64,000 bases of DNA from NCBI GenBank assembly GCA_045106765.1, contig JBGCFD010000044.1:1-64000 (forward strand), given 5' to 3'. Made by a program: the position numbers and the translations under genes. This DNA is from CAJQQY01 sp045106765. GTDB taxonomy: Bacteria > Bacteroidota > Bacteroidia > Chitinophagales > Saprospiraceae. Of this stretch, positions 1 to 8,767 are shown piece after piece. A model generated the notes under the pieces. That model ran no database searches. It was not told the origin of the DNA and saw nothing but the letters and a program-made list of their open reading frames with translations. Positions within the stretch are counted from its first letter, which is position 1, and every line of letters begins with the position of its first letter.

Positions 1-984
1 ATGTCAAATCTGTTGACCGTAGAAGGGAAATTAAATACTGCACATAATTATATTGATAAAGCGCTTCAACTTGATCCATTGTCAGCAATGAATCATCATT
101 ATAAAGGATTTTTATTTTACCTACAGGAAAAATATGATAAAGCTATTCCATATTTAAAAAAGAGTCTTCAGTTGAAACCTGATTTACCATTTCCACATAT
201 TTGCTTAGGAGCAATTCCTTTGCTACAAGGAAAACCAGAAGATGGATTAACATTTTTTCAAAACCTTCCAGAAAATGAAGGAGGTTTTTTTTTTTTTTTA
301 GGTGGAACAACTTTAGCTTATGCCGCTTCGAAAAACACCTTAAAAACAGAAGAAGGAATTAAGCAATTAGAAGCTGCCTTGCAATCAGATGCGATGGGAA
401 GTGCAATGCAATTTTTGATACAAGTCAAAACTATCATGGGAAAACATAACGAAGCGATCCAACTTATCGAACAAGCAATTGGATATAGATTACCTCTAGC
501 ATTATTGACTTATACCGAACCTCTTCTTAAGCCACTTCGTTCTAGTCCACGCTTTCAAGAATTGATGGATAAAATGTTTGGGAAAACAAATATTTCTAAT
601 TTTGAAAAAAAGAAATACAAAAAATCTTTCTTGAAAAAAGGAGAAGCTCAAAAGTATTACACAATCTTAGAAAAATATATGGTGGAGGAAAAACCTTATC
701 TTCAAGGAAATTTAACCCTTCGTCAGTTAGCTCAGTTGATTAATCTCCACCCCAATTATTTATCAGAATTATTAAATGAAAAAATAGGAAAAAACTTTTC
801 AGAATACATCAACCATTTTCGAGTGGAGACTTTTAAAACTTTAGCTCAAGAGCCAAAAAATACTCACCTTTCATTATTAGGTTTAGCTTACGAAAGTGGT
901 TTTAATTCCAAAACTGCGTTTAATACTTTTTTTAAAAAAGAAACAGGAATGACACCTAAGCAGTTTTTGAAATCTGTCTCCTAA
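1..984 (+). CDS. TPR-containing AraC-family transcriptional regulator, truncated at the window edge
   Basis: The product carries tetratricopeptide-like repeats over about residues 1-190 and an AraC-type helix-turn-helix domain over about residues 235-327, with the typical ending 'FNTFFKKETGMTPKQF'. Such proteins usually have further N-terminal TPR or TolB-like modules. The first visible codon is an ATG at base 1, so the gene probably begins before the window and this Met is internal. A run of 15 T at 285-299 encodes four Phe inside the TPR region, an exceptional homopolymer in a coding sequence. The next gene starts about 200 bases downstream on the same strand and could be a target, but this is inference. 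The regulatory domain is clear; the ligand is unknown. Confidence 0.8.
   Translation: MSNLLTVEGKLNTAHNYIDKALQLDPLSAMNHHYKGFLFYLQEKYDKAIPYLKKSLQLKPDLPFPHICLGAIPLLQGKPEDGLTFFQNLPENEGGFFFFLGGTTLAYAASKNTLKTEEGIKQLEAALQSDAMGSAMQFLIQVKTIMGKHNEAIQLIEQAIGYRLPLALLTYTEPLLKPLRSSPRFQELMDKMFGKTNISNFEKKKYKKSFLKKGEAQKYYTILEKYMVEEKPYLQGNLTLRQLAQLINLHPNYLSELLNEKIGKNFSEYINHFRVETFKTLAQEPKNTHLSLLGLAYESGFNSKTAFNTFFKKETGMTPKQFLKSVS
285..299 (+). repeat. 15-base T homopolymer inside a regulator gene
   Basis: Fifteen consecutive T lie in frame within the TPR part of the AraC-type regulator. The frame is open at this length; a change of one or two T would shift it ahead of the DNA-binding domain. Confidence 0.9.
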
Positions 985-1191
985 CTAAAAATATCTCTAA
1001 AACAATATCTTTTATCGATTAATGGAAGCGCAGACCACTACGTTGTTATTTGCATTTCCATTACTTACTCTCACCAATTATCAATAAGTTCCGATTTATA
1101 ATCCAGAACGATTCCCTTTCTTGCTTCCTTTAATTTTGAAGTATGAAAAGCGTAACAACTTTTCATTTTTATTCACCTAAAAAAATTAAAG

Positions 1192-2235
1192 ATGAACTCA
1201 ATCAAAATCAAATCCAACGAAGTGAAATCTGAAAAGATAGATTCTAACAATATGAAAGCAATCATTTCCACAGGTTACGGTGGGCCAAAAATTTTTCAAT
1301 TGCAAATAGTCGAAAAACCTACTCCAAAAGAAAATGAAGTATTAGTGAAAATCCACGCAGCAGCAATTACCACCGCGGGGACAATGATGCGAACTGGATA
1401 TCCACTCATTGGAAGATTATATTTGGGATTGACAAAACCTAAAAATCCAATTCCTGGAACTTCCTTTTCAGGAGTAATTGAAAAGATTGGAAAAGATGTT
1501 TTAGACTTTAAAATAGGAGATAAAGTATTTGGAGAATCACTCGATACATTTGGTACTCATGCTGAATATATTTGTATCAAAGAAGATGGAATTATCACTC
1601 ATATGCCTGAGAACGTTTCTTTTGAGCAAGTGGGAGGAGTAGGAGATGGTCCAATGACATCCTGGAATTTCTTGCAAGAAGTTATAGATCTTGAGATAGG
1701 TCAAAGCATTTTAATCAATGGTGCCTCAGGAAGTTTGGGAACTGCTGCTGTTCAAATTGCCAAACACCTTGGAGCTAGAGTTACAGGAGTTTGTAGTACT
1801 CAAAATATCGAGTTAGTAAAATCTCTCGGAGCAGATCATGTGATTGATTATAAAAAAGAAGACTTTACAAAAAATGGAAAAACCTATGATATTATTTATG
1901 ATACAGTTGGTAAAAGTTCTTTTTCGAAATGTAAAAAATCGTTAAAAAAAGATGGAGCATATATTTCTCCAGTTCTTGGGATGACACTTTTGTTGCAAGT
2001 TATTCGCACTTCAATTTTTGGAAAAAAGAAAGCCAAATTTTCAGCAACTGGAATGCTTAGTCTTGCTAAGACTAAAGTTTTTCTTAAAAAAATAAAAGAG
2101 CTTTTTGAGACTGGAAAATTAAAGACGATAATTGATACGCGATATAATTTAGAAGATGTAGCTGAGGCTCATAAGTATATTGACAAAGGACATAAAAAAG
2201 GGAATGTAGTGATTACTTTAAAATCTTCATTATGA
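1192..2235 (+). CDS. MDR-family NAD(P)-dependent quinone oxidoreductase/alcohol dehydrogenase-like protein
   Basis: This is a medium-chain dehydrogenase/reductase of the zinc-independent quinone oxidoreductase type. The N-terminal GroES-like domain begins at 'MKAIISTGYGGP' (residue 21) and includes 'PGTSFSGVIEKIG'. The nucleotide-binding motif 'NGASGSLGTAAVQIAK' lies near residue 174. The catalytic-zinc Cys/His ligands of alcohol dehydrogenases are not evident. The first ATG gives 20 extra polar residues; the family start would be the ATG at 1252, so the true start is open. The stop overlaps the next start by four bases (ATGA), suggesting translational coupling. The substrate cannot be told from sequence; reduction of quinones or enones is the family's usual activity. 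Confidence 0.85.
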   Translation: MNSIKIKSNEVKSEKIDSNNMKAIISTGYGGPKIFQLQIVEKPTPKENEVLVKIHAAAITTAGTMMRTGYPLIGRLYLGLTKPKNPIPGTSFSGVIEKIGKDVLDFKIGDKVFGESLDTFGTHAEYICIKEDGIITHMPENVSFEQVGGVGDGPMTSWNFLQEVIDLEIGQSILINGASGSLGTAAVQIAKHLGARVTGVCSTQNIELVKSLGADHVIDYKKEDFTKNGKTYDIIYDTVGKSSFSKCKKSLKKDGAYISPVLGMTLLLQVIRTSIFGKKKAKFSATGMLSLAKTKVFLKKIKELFETGKLKTIIDTRYNLEDVAEAHKYIDKGHKKGNVVITLKSSL

Positions 2236-2609
2236 AAAAGTATTCAAATCCATCGAGGTATTTTTATGTCGATGTTTCCATTTTGTTGTGTTTAATTTAT
2301 CTAATGAATACAACGTTTATTTCAATTGAAGTTCTAAAAGAGATTGAAAATGTAGGAGAGGTTAGAACATCAATTTTTGAAAATATCAACTTTAACTTCA
2401 AAGAGTTTTTTTATGATGTTGGTTGGTATCTGTTTATTTATATTTTACTTGAAGTTTCTAACAAGGTGCTTTCGCTAATCGAGATATTGGCAAAAATTGT
2501 TGGAAACCCAATTAAAGTAAATATCAAATTGCTGAATAAATATTGCACTTTGTTGCTTTTACTCCTAAGTGGGAAGTTTTTAATTTTTATAATTACTTCC
2601 TTATTTTAA
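2232..2609 (+). CDS. Small membrane protein of unknown function
   Basis: A 125-residue protein with about three hydrophobic segments (near residues 12-30, 62-85 and 105-124) and a short charged stretch between the first two. It overlaps the stop of the upstream oxidoreductase by four bases, so the two are probably co-translated. I do not recognise the family; the spacing of segments recalls small DUF2975-type membrane proteins, but no diagnostic motif supports that. Confidence 0.6.
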   Translation: MKKYSNPSRYFYVDVSILLCLIYLMNTTFISIEVLKEIENVGEVRTSIFENINFNFKEFFYDVGWYLFIYILLEVSNKVLSLIEILAKIVGNPIKVNIKLLNKYCTLLLLLLSGKFLIFIITSLF

Positions 2610-2642
2610 AACTACAATTATCAAATTTATAAAGATTGAATT

Positions 2643-3002
2643 ATGAATGTTTTAGAAAAATTTAATGAAGTCCAAGATTATTTTTCTCCAAAGGTAATAG
2701 GAGAAGTAAATGACACGTACATTAAAATTGCAAAAATAAAAGGCGAAAAAGTTCCTTGGCATGCACATCTACATGAAGATGAGATGTTTTATATTTTGGA
2801 AGGAAGTTTATTATTTGAAATAGAAAACGCAGAAGATTTTACGATGACAACTGGCGATTTTTTTATTGTGAAAAAAGGAATCAGACATCGAGTTTCTTCA
2901 ACAGAAGAATGTAAAATTATGTTGATAGAAAATAAAACTACCGCTCACACCGGTGATGTAATTTCTGAAATAACTAAGTCAATAGCTGAACAGCAAAAAT
3001 AA
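2643..3002 (+). CDS. Cupin-domain protein
   Basis: A single-domain cupin of 119 residues. Motif 1 reads 'PWHAHLHEDEMFYILEGS' with two His and a Glu positioned as metal ligands, and motif 2 includes 'GDFFIVKKGIRHRV' with the third His. This is the standard small metal-binding cupin pattern. It lies 33 bases after the membrane protein gene and may share its transcript. Small cupins act as isomerases, dioxygenases or sensor domains; nothing here decides between them. Confidence 0.85.
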   Translation: MNVLEKFNEVQDYFSPKVIGEVNDTYIKIAKIKGEKVPWHAHLHEDEMFYILEGSLLFEIENAEDFTMTTGDFFIVKKGIRHRVSSTEECKIMLIENKTTAHTGDVISEITKSIAEQQK

Positions 3003-3080
3003 AATTTAAAGCATTTGCATAGAAAAGACAAAGGGTAAAGACTTTATGGTATATTGGAATCAAATAAAACAATTACTAGT

Positions 3081-4583
3081 ATGATTACACAATACGTCAT
3101 TTTAATTTTATACTTTTTAGTCTTATTTGCCATTGGATATTTTGCTTCCAAAAAAATAAATAGTATTGACGATTATTATGTTGGAGGAAAAAAAATGGGA
3201 TTTTGGGTAGTGGCATTTTCCTCTAGAGCAACAGGAGAATCGGCATGGCTATTACTTGGGTTAACTGGTATGGGAGCGATGGCAGGTATCTCAGCTTTTT
3301 GGGTCGTGGTAGGAGAGGTGATTGGTGTTTCAGCCGCATGGCTTTTGATGGCCAAGCCTTTTAAAAAAATGTCAGATGAATATAAATCGATTACAATTCC
3401 AGATTATCTAGTAAGTCGATTTAATTCTAAAACACATACACTTAGAAAAATAGCGGCAACTGTATTAAGTGTTTTTGTAATTATTTATGTAAGTGCACAA
3501 ATTGATGCAACAGGTTCGGCATTCGAAGCATTTTTGGGATGGGATTATTATACTGGCGCAATCGTTGGTTTTTTATTGGTTCTATCCTATATATTTTCTG
3601 GTGGATTTGTAGCCGTAGCTTGGTCAGATTTATTCCAAGGGTTATTAATGTTATTTGGATTATTGTTGTTGCCAACGGTGGCTTGGCTATTAATTTCTGA
3701 GCCTCCATTATTTGAAGGTATTCGGGCTATTGATCCAGGATTAATGAATATCTGGGGAGAAGGCGGATTGACGACGGTCAATATTTTTGCCATTTTAGGT
3801 TTTATGATGATTGGGTTGGGGTTTATGGGGTCGCCACAATTATTTGTACGATTCATGTCGATCAAAGATGAATCTGAAATTAATAAAGGGCGATGGGTAG
3901 CTATTGCTTTTACTATTTTGACTGACTCTGCTGCTGTGATAGTGGGAATTATTGGAAGGTATTATTTTAGCGAAGCAGGAACGGATATAGAATCAATACT
4001 TGGAAATAGTGCGCAAAATGTATTGTCAATGTTGGTAAGTGAAGTAATGCCGACGATTCTTGTTGGACTATATGTGGCTGTAGTTTTATCGGCAATAATG
4101 TCTACCATTGATTCTCTTTTAGTGGTTGCATCAAGTGCGATCACTCGAGATTTTTACCAACAAATTTTACATCCTGATGCTGATGATAAAACATTAACCA
4201 GCCTTTCAAGAAAAGTAACTGTGGCTTTGGCATTTTTTGCTTTAGGGATTTCTCTTTTAGTTTCTGTACTCTCTCCAGATAGAACTATATTTTGGTTTGT
4301 AATATTTGGATGGTCTGGAATTGCAGCTACTTTTTGTCCTGTGATGATCTTGTCTTTATTTTGGAAAAACTATACTGAAAAGGGAGCGATTGCTTCTATG
4401 ATTACAGGATTTTTATGTGTTCCCTTTTTTAAATTTGGGGCAACTCAAATTCCTGATATCGGTATTCTTTTTGAAAAAATGGATGTGTTGTTACCCTCTT
4501 TTTTATTAGCAATGCTTGCTGGGTTTATTGTAAGTAAATTCGATAAAAAAGGATTGGAAGCCGCAAGAGATGTTCGTTCTTAA
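3081..4583 (+). CDS. Sodium:solute symporter (SSS/PutP family)
   Basis: A polytopic membrane protein of 500 residues with about 13 hydrophobic segments. It shows the SSS-family signatures 'VGGKKMGFWVVAFSSRATGESAW' near the N terminus (shown here in part only as a landmark: residues 33-55) and 'SAIMSTIDSLLVVASSAITRD' around residue 340. It resembles sodium/proline symporters. I place the start at the ATG at 3081 because the frame upstream opens only with a TTG. It is followed by a strong bidirectional terminator. Substrate is uncertain; it lies next to, and convergent with, a cysteine dioxygenase gene, so a sulfur amino acid or compatible solute is conceivable. Confidence 0.85.
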   Translation: MITQYVILILYFLVLFAIGYFASKKINSIDDYYVGGKKMGFWVVAFSSRATGESAWLLLGLTGMGAMAGISAFWVVVGEVIGVSAAWLLMAKPFKKMSDEYKSITIPDYLVSRFNSKTHTLRKIAATVLSVFVIIYVSAQIDATGSAFEAFLGWDYYTGAIVGFLLVLSYIFSGGFVAVAWSDLFQGLLMLFGLLLLPTVAWLLISEPPLFEGIRAIDPGLMNIWGEGGLTTVNIFAILGFMMIGLGFMGSPQLFVRFMSIKDESEINKGRWVAIAFTILTDSAAVIVGIIGRYYFSEAGTDIESILGNSAQNVLSMLVSEVMPTILVGLYVAVVLSAIMSTIDSLLVVASSAITRDFYQQILHPDADDKTLTSLSRKVTVALAFFALGISLLVSVLSPDRTIFWFVIFGWSGIAATFCPVMILSLFWKNYTEKGAIASMITGFLCVPFFKFGATQIPDIGILFEKMDVLLPSFLLAMLAGFIVSKFDKKGLEAARDVRS

Positions 4584-4597
4584 CTAAGCCAAACTAT

Positions 4598-4641
4598 AAA
4601 TAAAAGAGATGAATAGTCTAAACTATTCATCTCTTTTATTT
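4598..4641. terminator. Bidirectional terminator hairpin
   Basis: A perfect 20-base-pair inverted repeat (4598-4617 with 4622-4641) and a four-base loop, with A/T-rich ends, between two convergent genes. It can terminate both the symporter and the cysteine dioxygenase transcripts. Confidence 0.9.
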
Positions 4642-4681
4642 ATTACTTGAATTACTATTTAGTAAATTTTTAAAAGCATTA

Positions 4682-5215
4682 TTAAAGTATTTTTCCATCT
4701 TTGGAATAATAGGATAAAATTTTCCAATCAAAAGTCTTTTCTTCTTCATTATAAACCTGACAAGTGTCGATCGGATTCATATAAAGATGAAGACTCATGC
4801 TTCTTCCTGGGTGAGTATTTTTTAAAGAATGATAGCCCATCTCATCATTCATGTAAGAAAATCGCTTTTCTTCAAGAACCATTTCATCTATCGGTAATGG
4901 AATGTTGGTATGTTCTTCATTTTCATAACGAACTTCTTTCATTTTTCCCTGAAGTAAATAAACCCAACATTCTTCTCCTGCATGACAATGAATTGGAGTT
5001 TCTTGGCCTTCTTCCCAACAAAGCAATATTAATTCATGGTTTTTAGTTCTCGCAATACAATTACGTGTGTAGTGTTTTTTTGACCAAAGTTGATAGGGAG
5101 AAAAGTCCATTGCTTCCAATTCTATTCGTTTAATCAGACCTACGTAATCTTTTCCTGAACAATGAGGAAGTACTTCTAATAATTCTTTTAGAGATGTTAT
5201 TTTTTCTTTTACCAT
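4682..5215 (-). CDS. Cysteine dioxygenase (type I, cupin fold)
   Basis: It oxidises L-cysteine to cysteine sulfinate using Fe(II) and O2. The 177-residue protein shows the active-site pattern of the family: His76-x-His78 with Cys83 five residues on ('HCHAGEECW', matching the spacing His86/His88/Cys93 of the rat enzyme), a third His at 129 ('GYH'), and Arg51 in 'YTRN' at the place of the substrate carboxylate-binding Arg60. Length fits bacterial members. It is divergent from a PLP decarboxylase of the cysteine sulfinate/glutamate group across about 200 bases, which supports a two-step path to hypotaurine. It ends at the bidirectional terminator shared with the symporter gene. Confidence 0.9.
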   Translation of the reverse strand: MVKEKITSLKELLEVLPHCSGKDYVGLIKRIELEAMDFSPYQLWSKKHYTRNCIARTKNHELILLCWEEGQETPIHCHAGEECWVYLLQGKMKEVRYENEEHTNIPLPIDEMVLEEKRFSYMNDEMGYHSLKNTHPGRSMSLHLYMNPIDTCQVYNEEEKTFDWKILSYYSKDGKIL

Positions 5216-5347
5216 ATTCCTTAAAGGTAAGGAAGCAAGGGCAGAATTTCAAATTCAAGTTTTGTATGGTCTCAATTATAACATTTTTATAAGTTATTAT
5301 CCAATAAAGTTCATTTTCAAACAATTAAAGACTATATAGGTTATTAT

Positions 5348-5363
5348 GTAATTATGTAATTAC
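5348..5363. promoter_or_regulatory. Possible operator between divergent cysteine dioxygenase and decarboxylase genes
   Basis: An inverted repeat gtaatt-N4-aattac, which also contains two tandem copies of 'tatgtaat', sits in the shared upstream region. Such a site could bind a dimeric regulator controlling both genes. AT-rich sequence makes chance occurrence possible. Confidence 0.3.
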
Positions 5364-5413
5364 TCTTTGTTTAGGTAACCTATTAATTTAAAATCAAAAA
5401 TAAAATACTAAAT

Positions 5414-6793
5414 ATGAAAGGCGAATTAATAATGTTTAATTCTATCGTTGAAAAACTGCTAAAAGCAGAAGAAGAAACTCCCGTAGTGGAATATGTAGAG
5501 GCCAGAAATCTCCATGACCGAATCGATTTAAGTTTAAATCAAGAAGCCATGGAGGAGGAAACTTTCCGAGATTTGTTAGAAGATTTAGTTTTAACCACTC
5601 CACGTACATCTTCTAATTTATTTTTTAATCAACTATTTGGTGGTAGAAAAAGTAAAGCGGTGCTAGGCGATTTACTTGCTGTGATGTTAAATAACAGTAT
5701 GTACACGTACAAAGTTGGCGGGCCGCAAGTTGGTGTGGAGAAAAGTATTATCAATAAACTTTGTGAGATGGTTGGCTATGGAAAAGCAGGTAATGGTACT
5801 TTTCCATCAGGTGGTTCGATGAGTAATATGATGGCGATGATTATGGCAAGAGATGCTCACGATCCAAAAATTAAGTTAGAAGGAACGCCTAAGAAACTTA
5901 TTGTTTATACTTCTAAAGAGTCGCATTATTCTACGCCAAAAAATGCTGCAATGATGGGCATAGGAAGAAATAATGTTCGATATGTGAATACTAATACTCA
6001 AGGTGAATTACTATCTGAGCATTTAGAAGAATTGATTTTGGAAGATTTGGAAAAAGGCAATACGCCATTTTTTGTAAATCTGACTGCAGGTACAACTGTA
6101 TTGGGTGCTTATGATCCGATAACTCCATCTAGCCTTATTTGTAAAAAATATAATTTGTGGCTTCATGTTGATGGAGCTTATGGAGGCGGTGTAATTTTTA
6201 GTAAAAAATACAAACACTTGTTAGCAGGAGTAGCTGAAGCAGATTCCTTTAGCGTGAATGCTCACAAGATGTTAGGGACACCATTGACCTGCTCCATTAT
6301 CTTGACTAAGCATAGCCAACAATTGTATGATTCTTTTTCTAATGATGCAGAGTACTTGTACCAAACAGATGGAGATGATTATAATTTAGGAAAAATCTCC
6401 ATGCAATGTGGCCGTCGAAATGATGCGCTAAAATTTTGGACGCTTTGGAAATCCGTAGGTACCGATACTTTGGAAAAATATGTTGATCAGCAATTCTACC
6501 TAGCAGATGTAGCGAGAGATTATATCAGAAAACATCCTGATTATACGCTATACAGTTATGATGATTCCATTTCAATTTGTTTTAATTATAAAGGTATAGA
6601 TGCCAATGAGCTTTGTACTTTAATGTATCAAGAAGCAGAAGTTATGGTCGGTTTTGGAAAATTCCGAGAAGACGAATTTATCCGATTCGTTACGATCAAC
6701 TCTGAAAATAAAAAAGAAGATATTTTAAATTTCTTTGCTAAATTAGAATCATTTGTGGAAAATTCTGTTCAATTATCTTCTGAGGTAGTTTGA
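5414..6793 (+). CDS. PLP-dependent decarboxylase, group II; probable cysteine sulfinate decarboxylase
   Basis: A group II amino acid decarboxylase of 459 residues. PLP-binding features are His171 ('KESHYS'), Asp253 in 'HVDGAYGGG' and the Schiff-base Lys285 in 'NAHKMLG'. 'FFNQLFGG' (residues 70-77) matches the substrate-selectivity region, where an aromatic residue after NQL is typical of cysteine sulfinate decarboxylases rather than glutamate decarboxylases. Divergent linkage to cysteine dioxygenase supports production of hypotaurine. Aspartate or glutamate decarboxylation remains possible. An ATG at 5432 (residue 7) is an alternative start. The gene ends before a clear terminator. Confidence 0.82.
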   Translation: MKGELIMFNSIVEKLLKAEEETPVVEYVEARNLHDRIDLSLNQEAMEEETFRDLLEDLVLTTPRTSSNLFFNQLFGGRKSKAVLGDLLAVMLNNSMYTYKVGGPQVGVEKSIINKLCEMVGYGKAGNGTFPSGGSMSNMMAMIMARDAHDPKIKLEGTPKKLIVYTSKESHYSTPKNAAMMGIGRNNVRYVNTNTQGELLSEHLEELILEDLEKGNTPFFVNLTAGTTVLGAYDPITPSSLICKKYNLWLHVDGAYGGGVIFSKKYKHLLAGVAEADSFSVNAHKMLGTPLTCSIILTKHSQQLYDSFSNDAEYLYQTDGDDYNLGKISMQCGRRNDALKFWTLWKSVGTDTLEKYVDQQFYLADVARDYIRKHPDYTLYSYDDSISICFNYKGIDANELCTLMYQEAEVMVGFGKFREDEFIRFVTINSENKKEDILNFFAKLESFVENSVQLSSEVV

Positions 6794-6831
6794 TCATAAT
6801 TAGTTTTAAATAACTTTATTTATACATAATG

Positions 6832-6870
6832 AAAACCCGATCTTCCTACAAAGGAGATCGGGTTTTTTCT
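6832..6870 (+). terminator. Rho-independent terminator after the PLP decarboxylase
   Basis: Stem aaaacccgatct (6832-6843) with agatcgggtttt (6855-6866), followed by a T run. It lies about 40 bases after the stop. Confidence 0.9.
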
Positions 6871-7009
6871 TTAAAATTATTCACCCAATCTATTTGGAGG
6901 AGATAATTCTAATTGTCGATTACTAGTTTAGGTATCAGTAGCGCATAATTTATATCATAAAAGATTCGATGGGAATTACGGATTGTATTATTGATAAAGC
7001 AACTTCAAT

Positions 7010-8350
7010 CTATTTTCTTTCAAATTTCAAATCAGCAGATTTAATTTCTTTTTTCCAATACTCCTGACCGTCACTTCCAAAAACGGTCATCCGCAAAGTT
7101 CTTTCTTTTCGGGAACCAAAGACATCAACTTTGGCAAAAGCTTTTTCAGTTACCAACGTTCCATCAACCTGCAATGGATTAGCATCGGCTCCTTTTCCGT
7201 AAACACCTGCAGTCAATGGAGAAATGGTTAAATCATAAATTGGATACCCACCTGCAATTTTATATTCAGACAATTCTGTATGATGTACATCGCCAGTTAA
7301 AAAGATCACTCCATTGATTTTTAATTTTTGGATAGCTTCAATGATTCTTTGTCTTTCTTCTGGTGCGCAAGTTGCATGAGTCTCGCCACCCAATATTGGA
7401 TTTAAAAATTGTCCTCCAACCACTACAAATTTAAAAGAAGCATAACTATTTGACAGCGCATCCAATAACCATTCAACTTGTTCTTCTCCTAAAATTTTTG
7501 GATTTTTAATATCACTTCTTTTGTTTGGAGTTCTCCAATATCTATTGTCTAGCATGAAAAATTCACAGTCTGCCCATTGCATATGACTGGTCACACCTTT
7601 GCCAAAAATATAATTTGAACTAGGGAAAAAATCTTTAAATGCTTTGTCTGTAACTTCTTTTAATTTAAAACTTCGATCAGAATTATTTGGTCCAAAATCA
7701 TGGTCATCCCAAATTGCATAGTGATGCATTCCACCCAACATAGGTTGCATTTCAGGAAGCGAACGAGTGTGAGTATAACGATAATTAATTCCAGTTTTGC
7801 TATTCCAATCTGCTTCTCGTAAGTAGAAATTGTCTCCCAACCACATCATAAATTGAGGTTGTTTTTTTGCAATCGTTTCAAAAATTTGATACTCACCTCC
7901 GTAAGGTTTTCCTGGACGATCATATTTTTCCTCGCTGACATAAGTACAGCTTCCTGTGGCAAATGAAAAATCAGGAGCATCACCTCGCCATAGCCAAAGT
8001 GGTTGTGATTCAAATTGAAGTGAATAGGGACGATCTACTTTTTGGTTATTGATAAAAAGTTCGTAGTTGTATTTTTGGGAAGGTTCTAGTTGATCTGCTA
8101 AAAGATGAGCAACAAAAGCATCTGCCTTAGTTGTTTTTGCTGATTCCGTTTTTATTTTTTCCGTAGGAGTTTTGACATTCCAATATTCGAAATGCACTTC
8201 GGCAGGTTGGTTGGTTTGCACCCAAAGTAAAACTTCTTTCATGGTAGAATAACCAACCATTGGGCCTGATTGTAATATTTCTTTTTGGGAAAAAAGGGTA
8301 GAGGAAGTCGTTAATAAAAAAAGAAGAAGTAGGAAGTTGGCGTTTTTCAT
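7010..8350 (-). CDS. Secreted PhoD-like alkaline phosphatase/metallophosphoesterase
   Basis: A 446-residue protein with a Sec signal peptide (residues 1 to about 22, ending 'TLFSQ'). A fibronectin-like N-terminal domain precedes a PhoD-type metallophosphatase domain. Metal-binding landmarks are 'GSCTYV', 'MWLGDNFYLREADW', 'WDDHDFGPN' and 'LTGDVHHTEL'. These enzymes hydrolyse phosphomono- and diesters outside the cytoplasm using Fe/Ca. It stands alone on its strand, with a terminator-like hairpin upstream at 8413-8453. Family assignment is secure; the natural substrate is not. Confidence 0.9.
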   Translation of the reverse strand: MKNANFLLLLFLLTTSSTLFSQKEILQSGPMVGYSTMKEVLLWVQTNQPAEVHFEYWNVKTPTEKIKTESAKTTKADAFVAHLLADQLEPSQKYNYELFINNQKVDRPYSLQFESQPLWLWRGDAPDFSFATGSCTYVSEEKYDRPGKPYGGEYQIFETIAKKQPQFMMWLGDNFYLREADWNSKTGINYRYTHTRSLPEMQPMLGGMHHYAIWDDHDFGPNNSDRSFKLKEVTDKAFKDFFPSSNYIFGKGVTSHMQWADCEFFMLDNRYWRTPNKRSDIKNPKILGEEQVEWLLDALSNSYASFKFVVVGGQFLNPILGGETHATCAPEERQRIIEAIQKLKINGVIFLTGDVHHTELSEYKIAGGYPIYDLTISPLTAGVYGKGADANPLQVDGTLVTEKAFAKVDVFGSRKERTLRMTVFGSDGQEYWKKEIKSADLKFERK

Positions 8351-8767
8351 TTTGTGATGTTTGATGTTTTGTGAATGGCTAAAGTTAGGAACATGAATTT
8401 ATACGAACAAATAAAAAGAGTTGTTAGTACAAAAAATACTAACAGCTCTTTTTATAAAATTACTATTTCTTAAGGGGAAGATATTTTTTGATTAGTTAAT
8501 CAATGATTGTTAAGTAAAATTGTTCTTCCTCATAAATATTGAGATGAGTGGATTAATGGAGCATTGTTCTTTTTTTCATTGAAAAAAAAGAACTAAAAAA
8601 TTCTAGGCGAAAAATAGCTCAACTCAAAGCAAGCTTCCGCACCCTCATTTTTCGCCAGAGCTCGCCCGCATCTTGCTTCTCATGGTCTTCCTTTCAATAT
8701 CAAATTTATTTTTAAATAGAAACAGTTCATTTTTCTGTCGGAAGTAAATTGTGGCATTTAAGATCAG
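8351..8767. other. Intergenic region with hairpins, no gene seen
   Basis: This 417-base gap holds a terminator-like hairpin (8413-8453), a near-palindromic T/A stem (8566-8593), and a less AT-rich stretch from about 8600 to 8690 with a 10-base inverted repeat ggcgaaaaat (8606-8615) / atttttcgcc (8647-8656). The last stretch differs in composition from its surroundings and may be the remnant of an inserted element. No convincing open reading frame was found. Confidence 0.6.
8413..8453. terminator. Terminator-like hairpin upstream of the PhoD-like gene
   Basis: A 17-base stem (8413-8429 with 8437-8453, one G-T pair) with A run on one side and T run on the other. On the minus strand it would end a transcript coming from the GHKL gene, whose stop is about 315 bases away. 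Confidence 0.75.
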
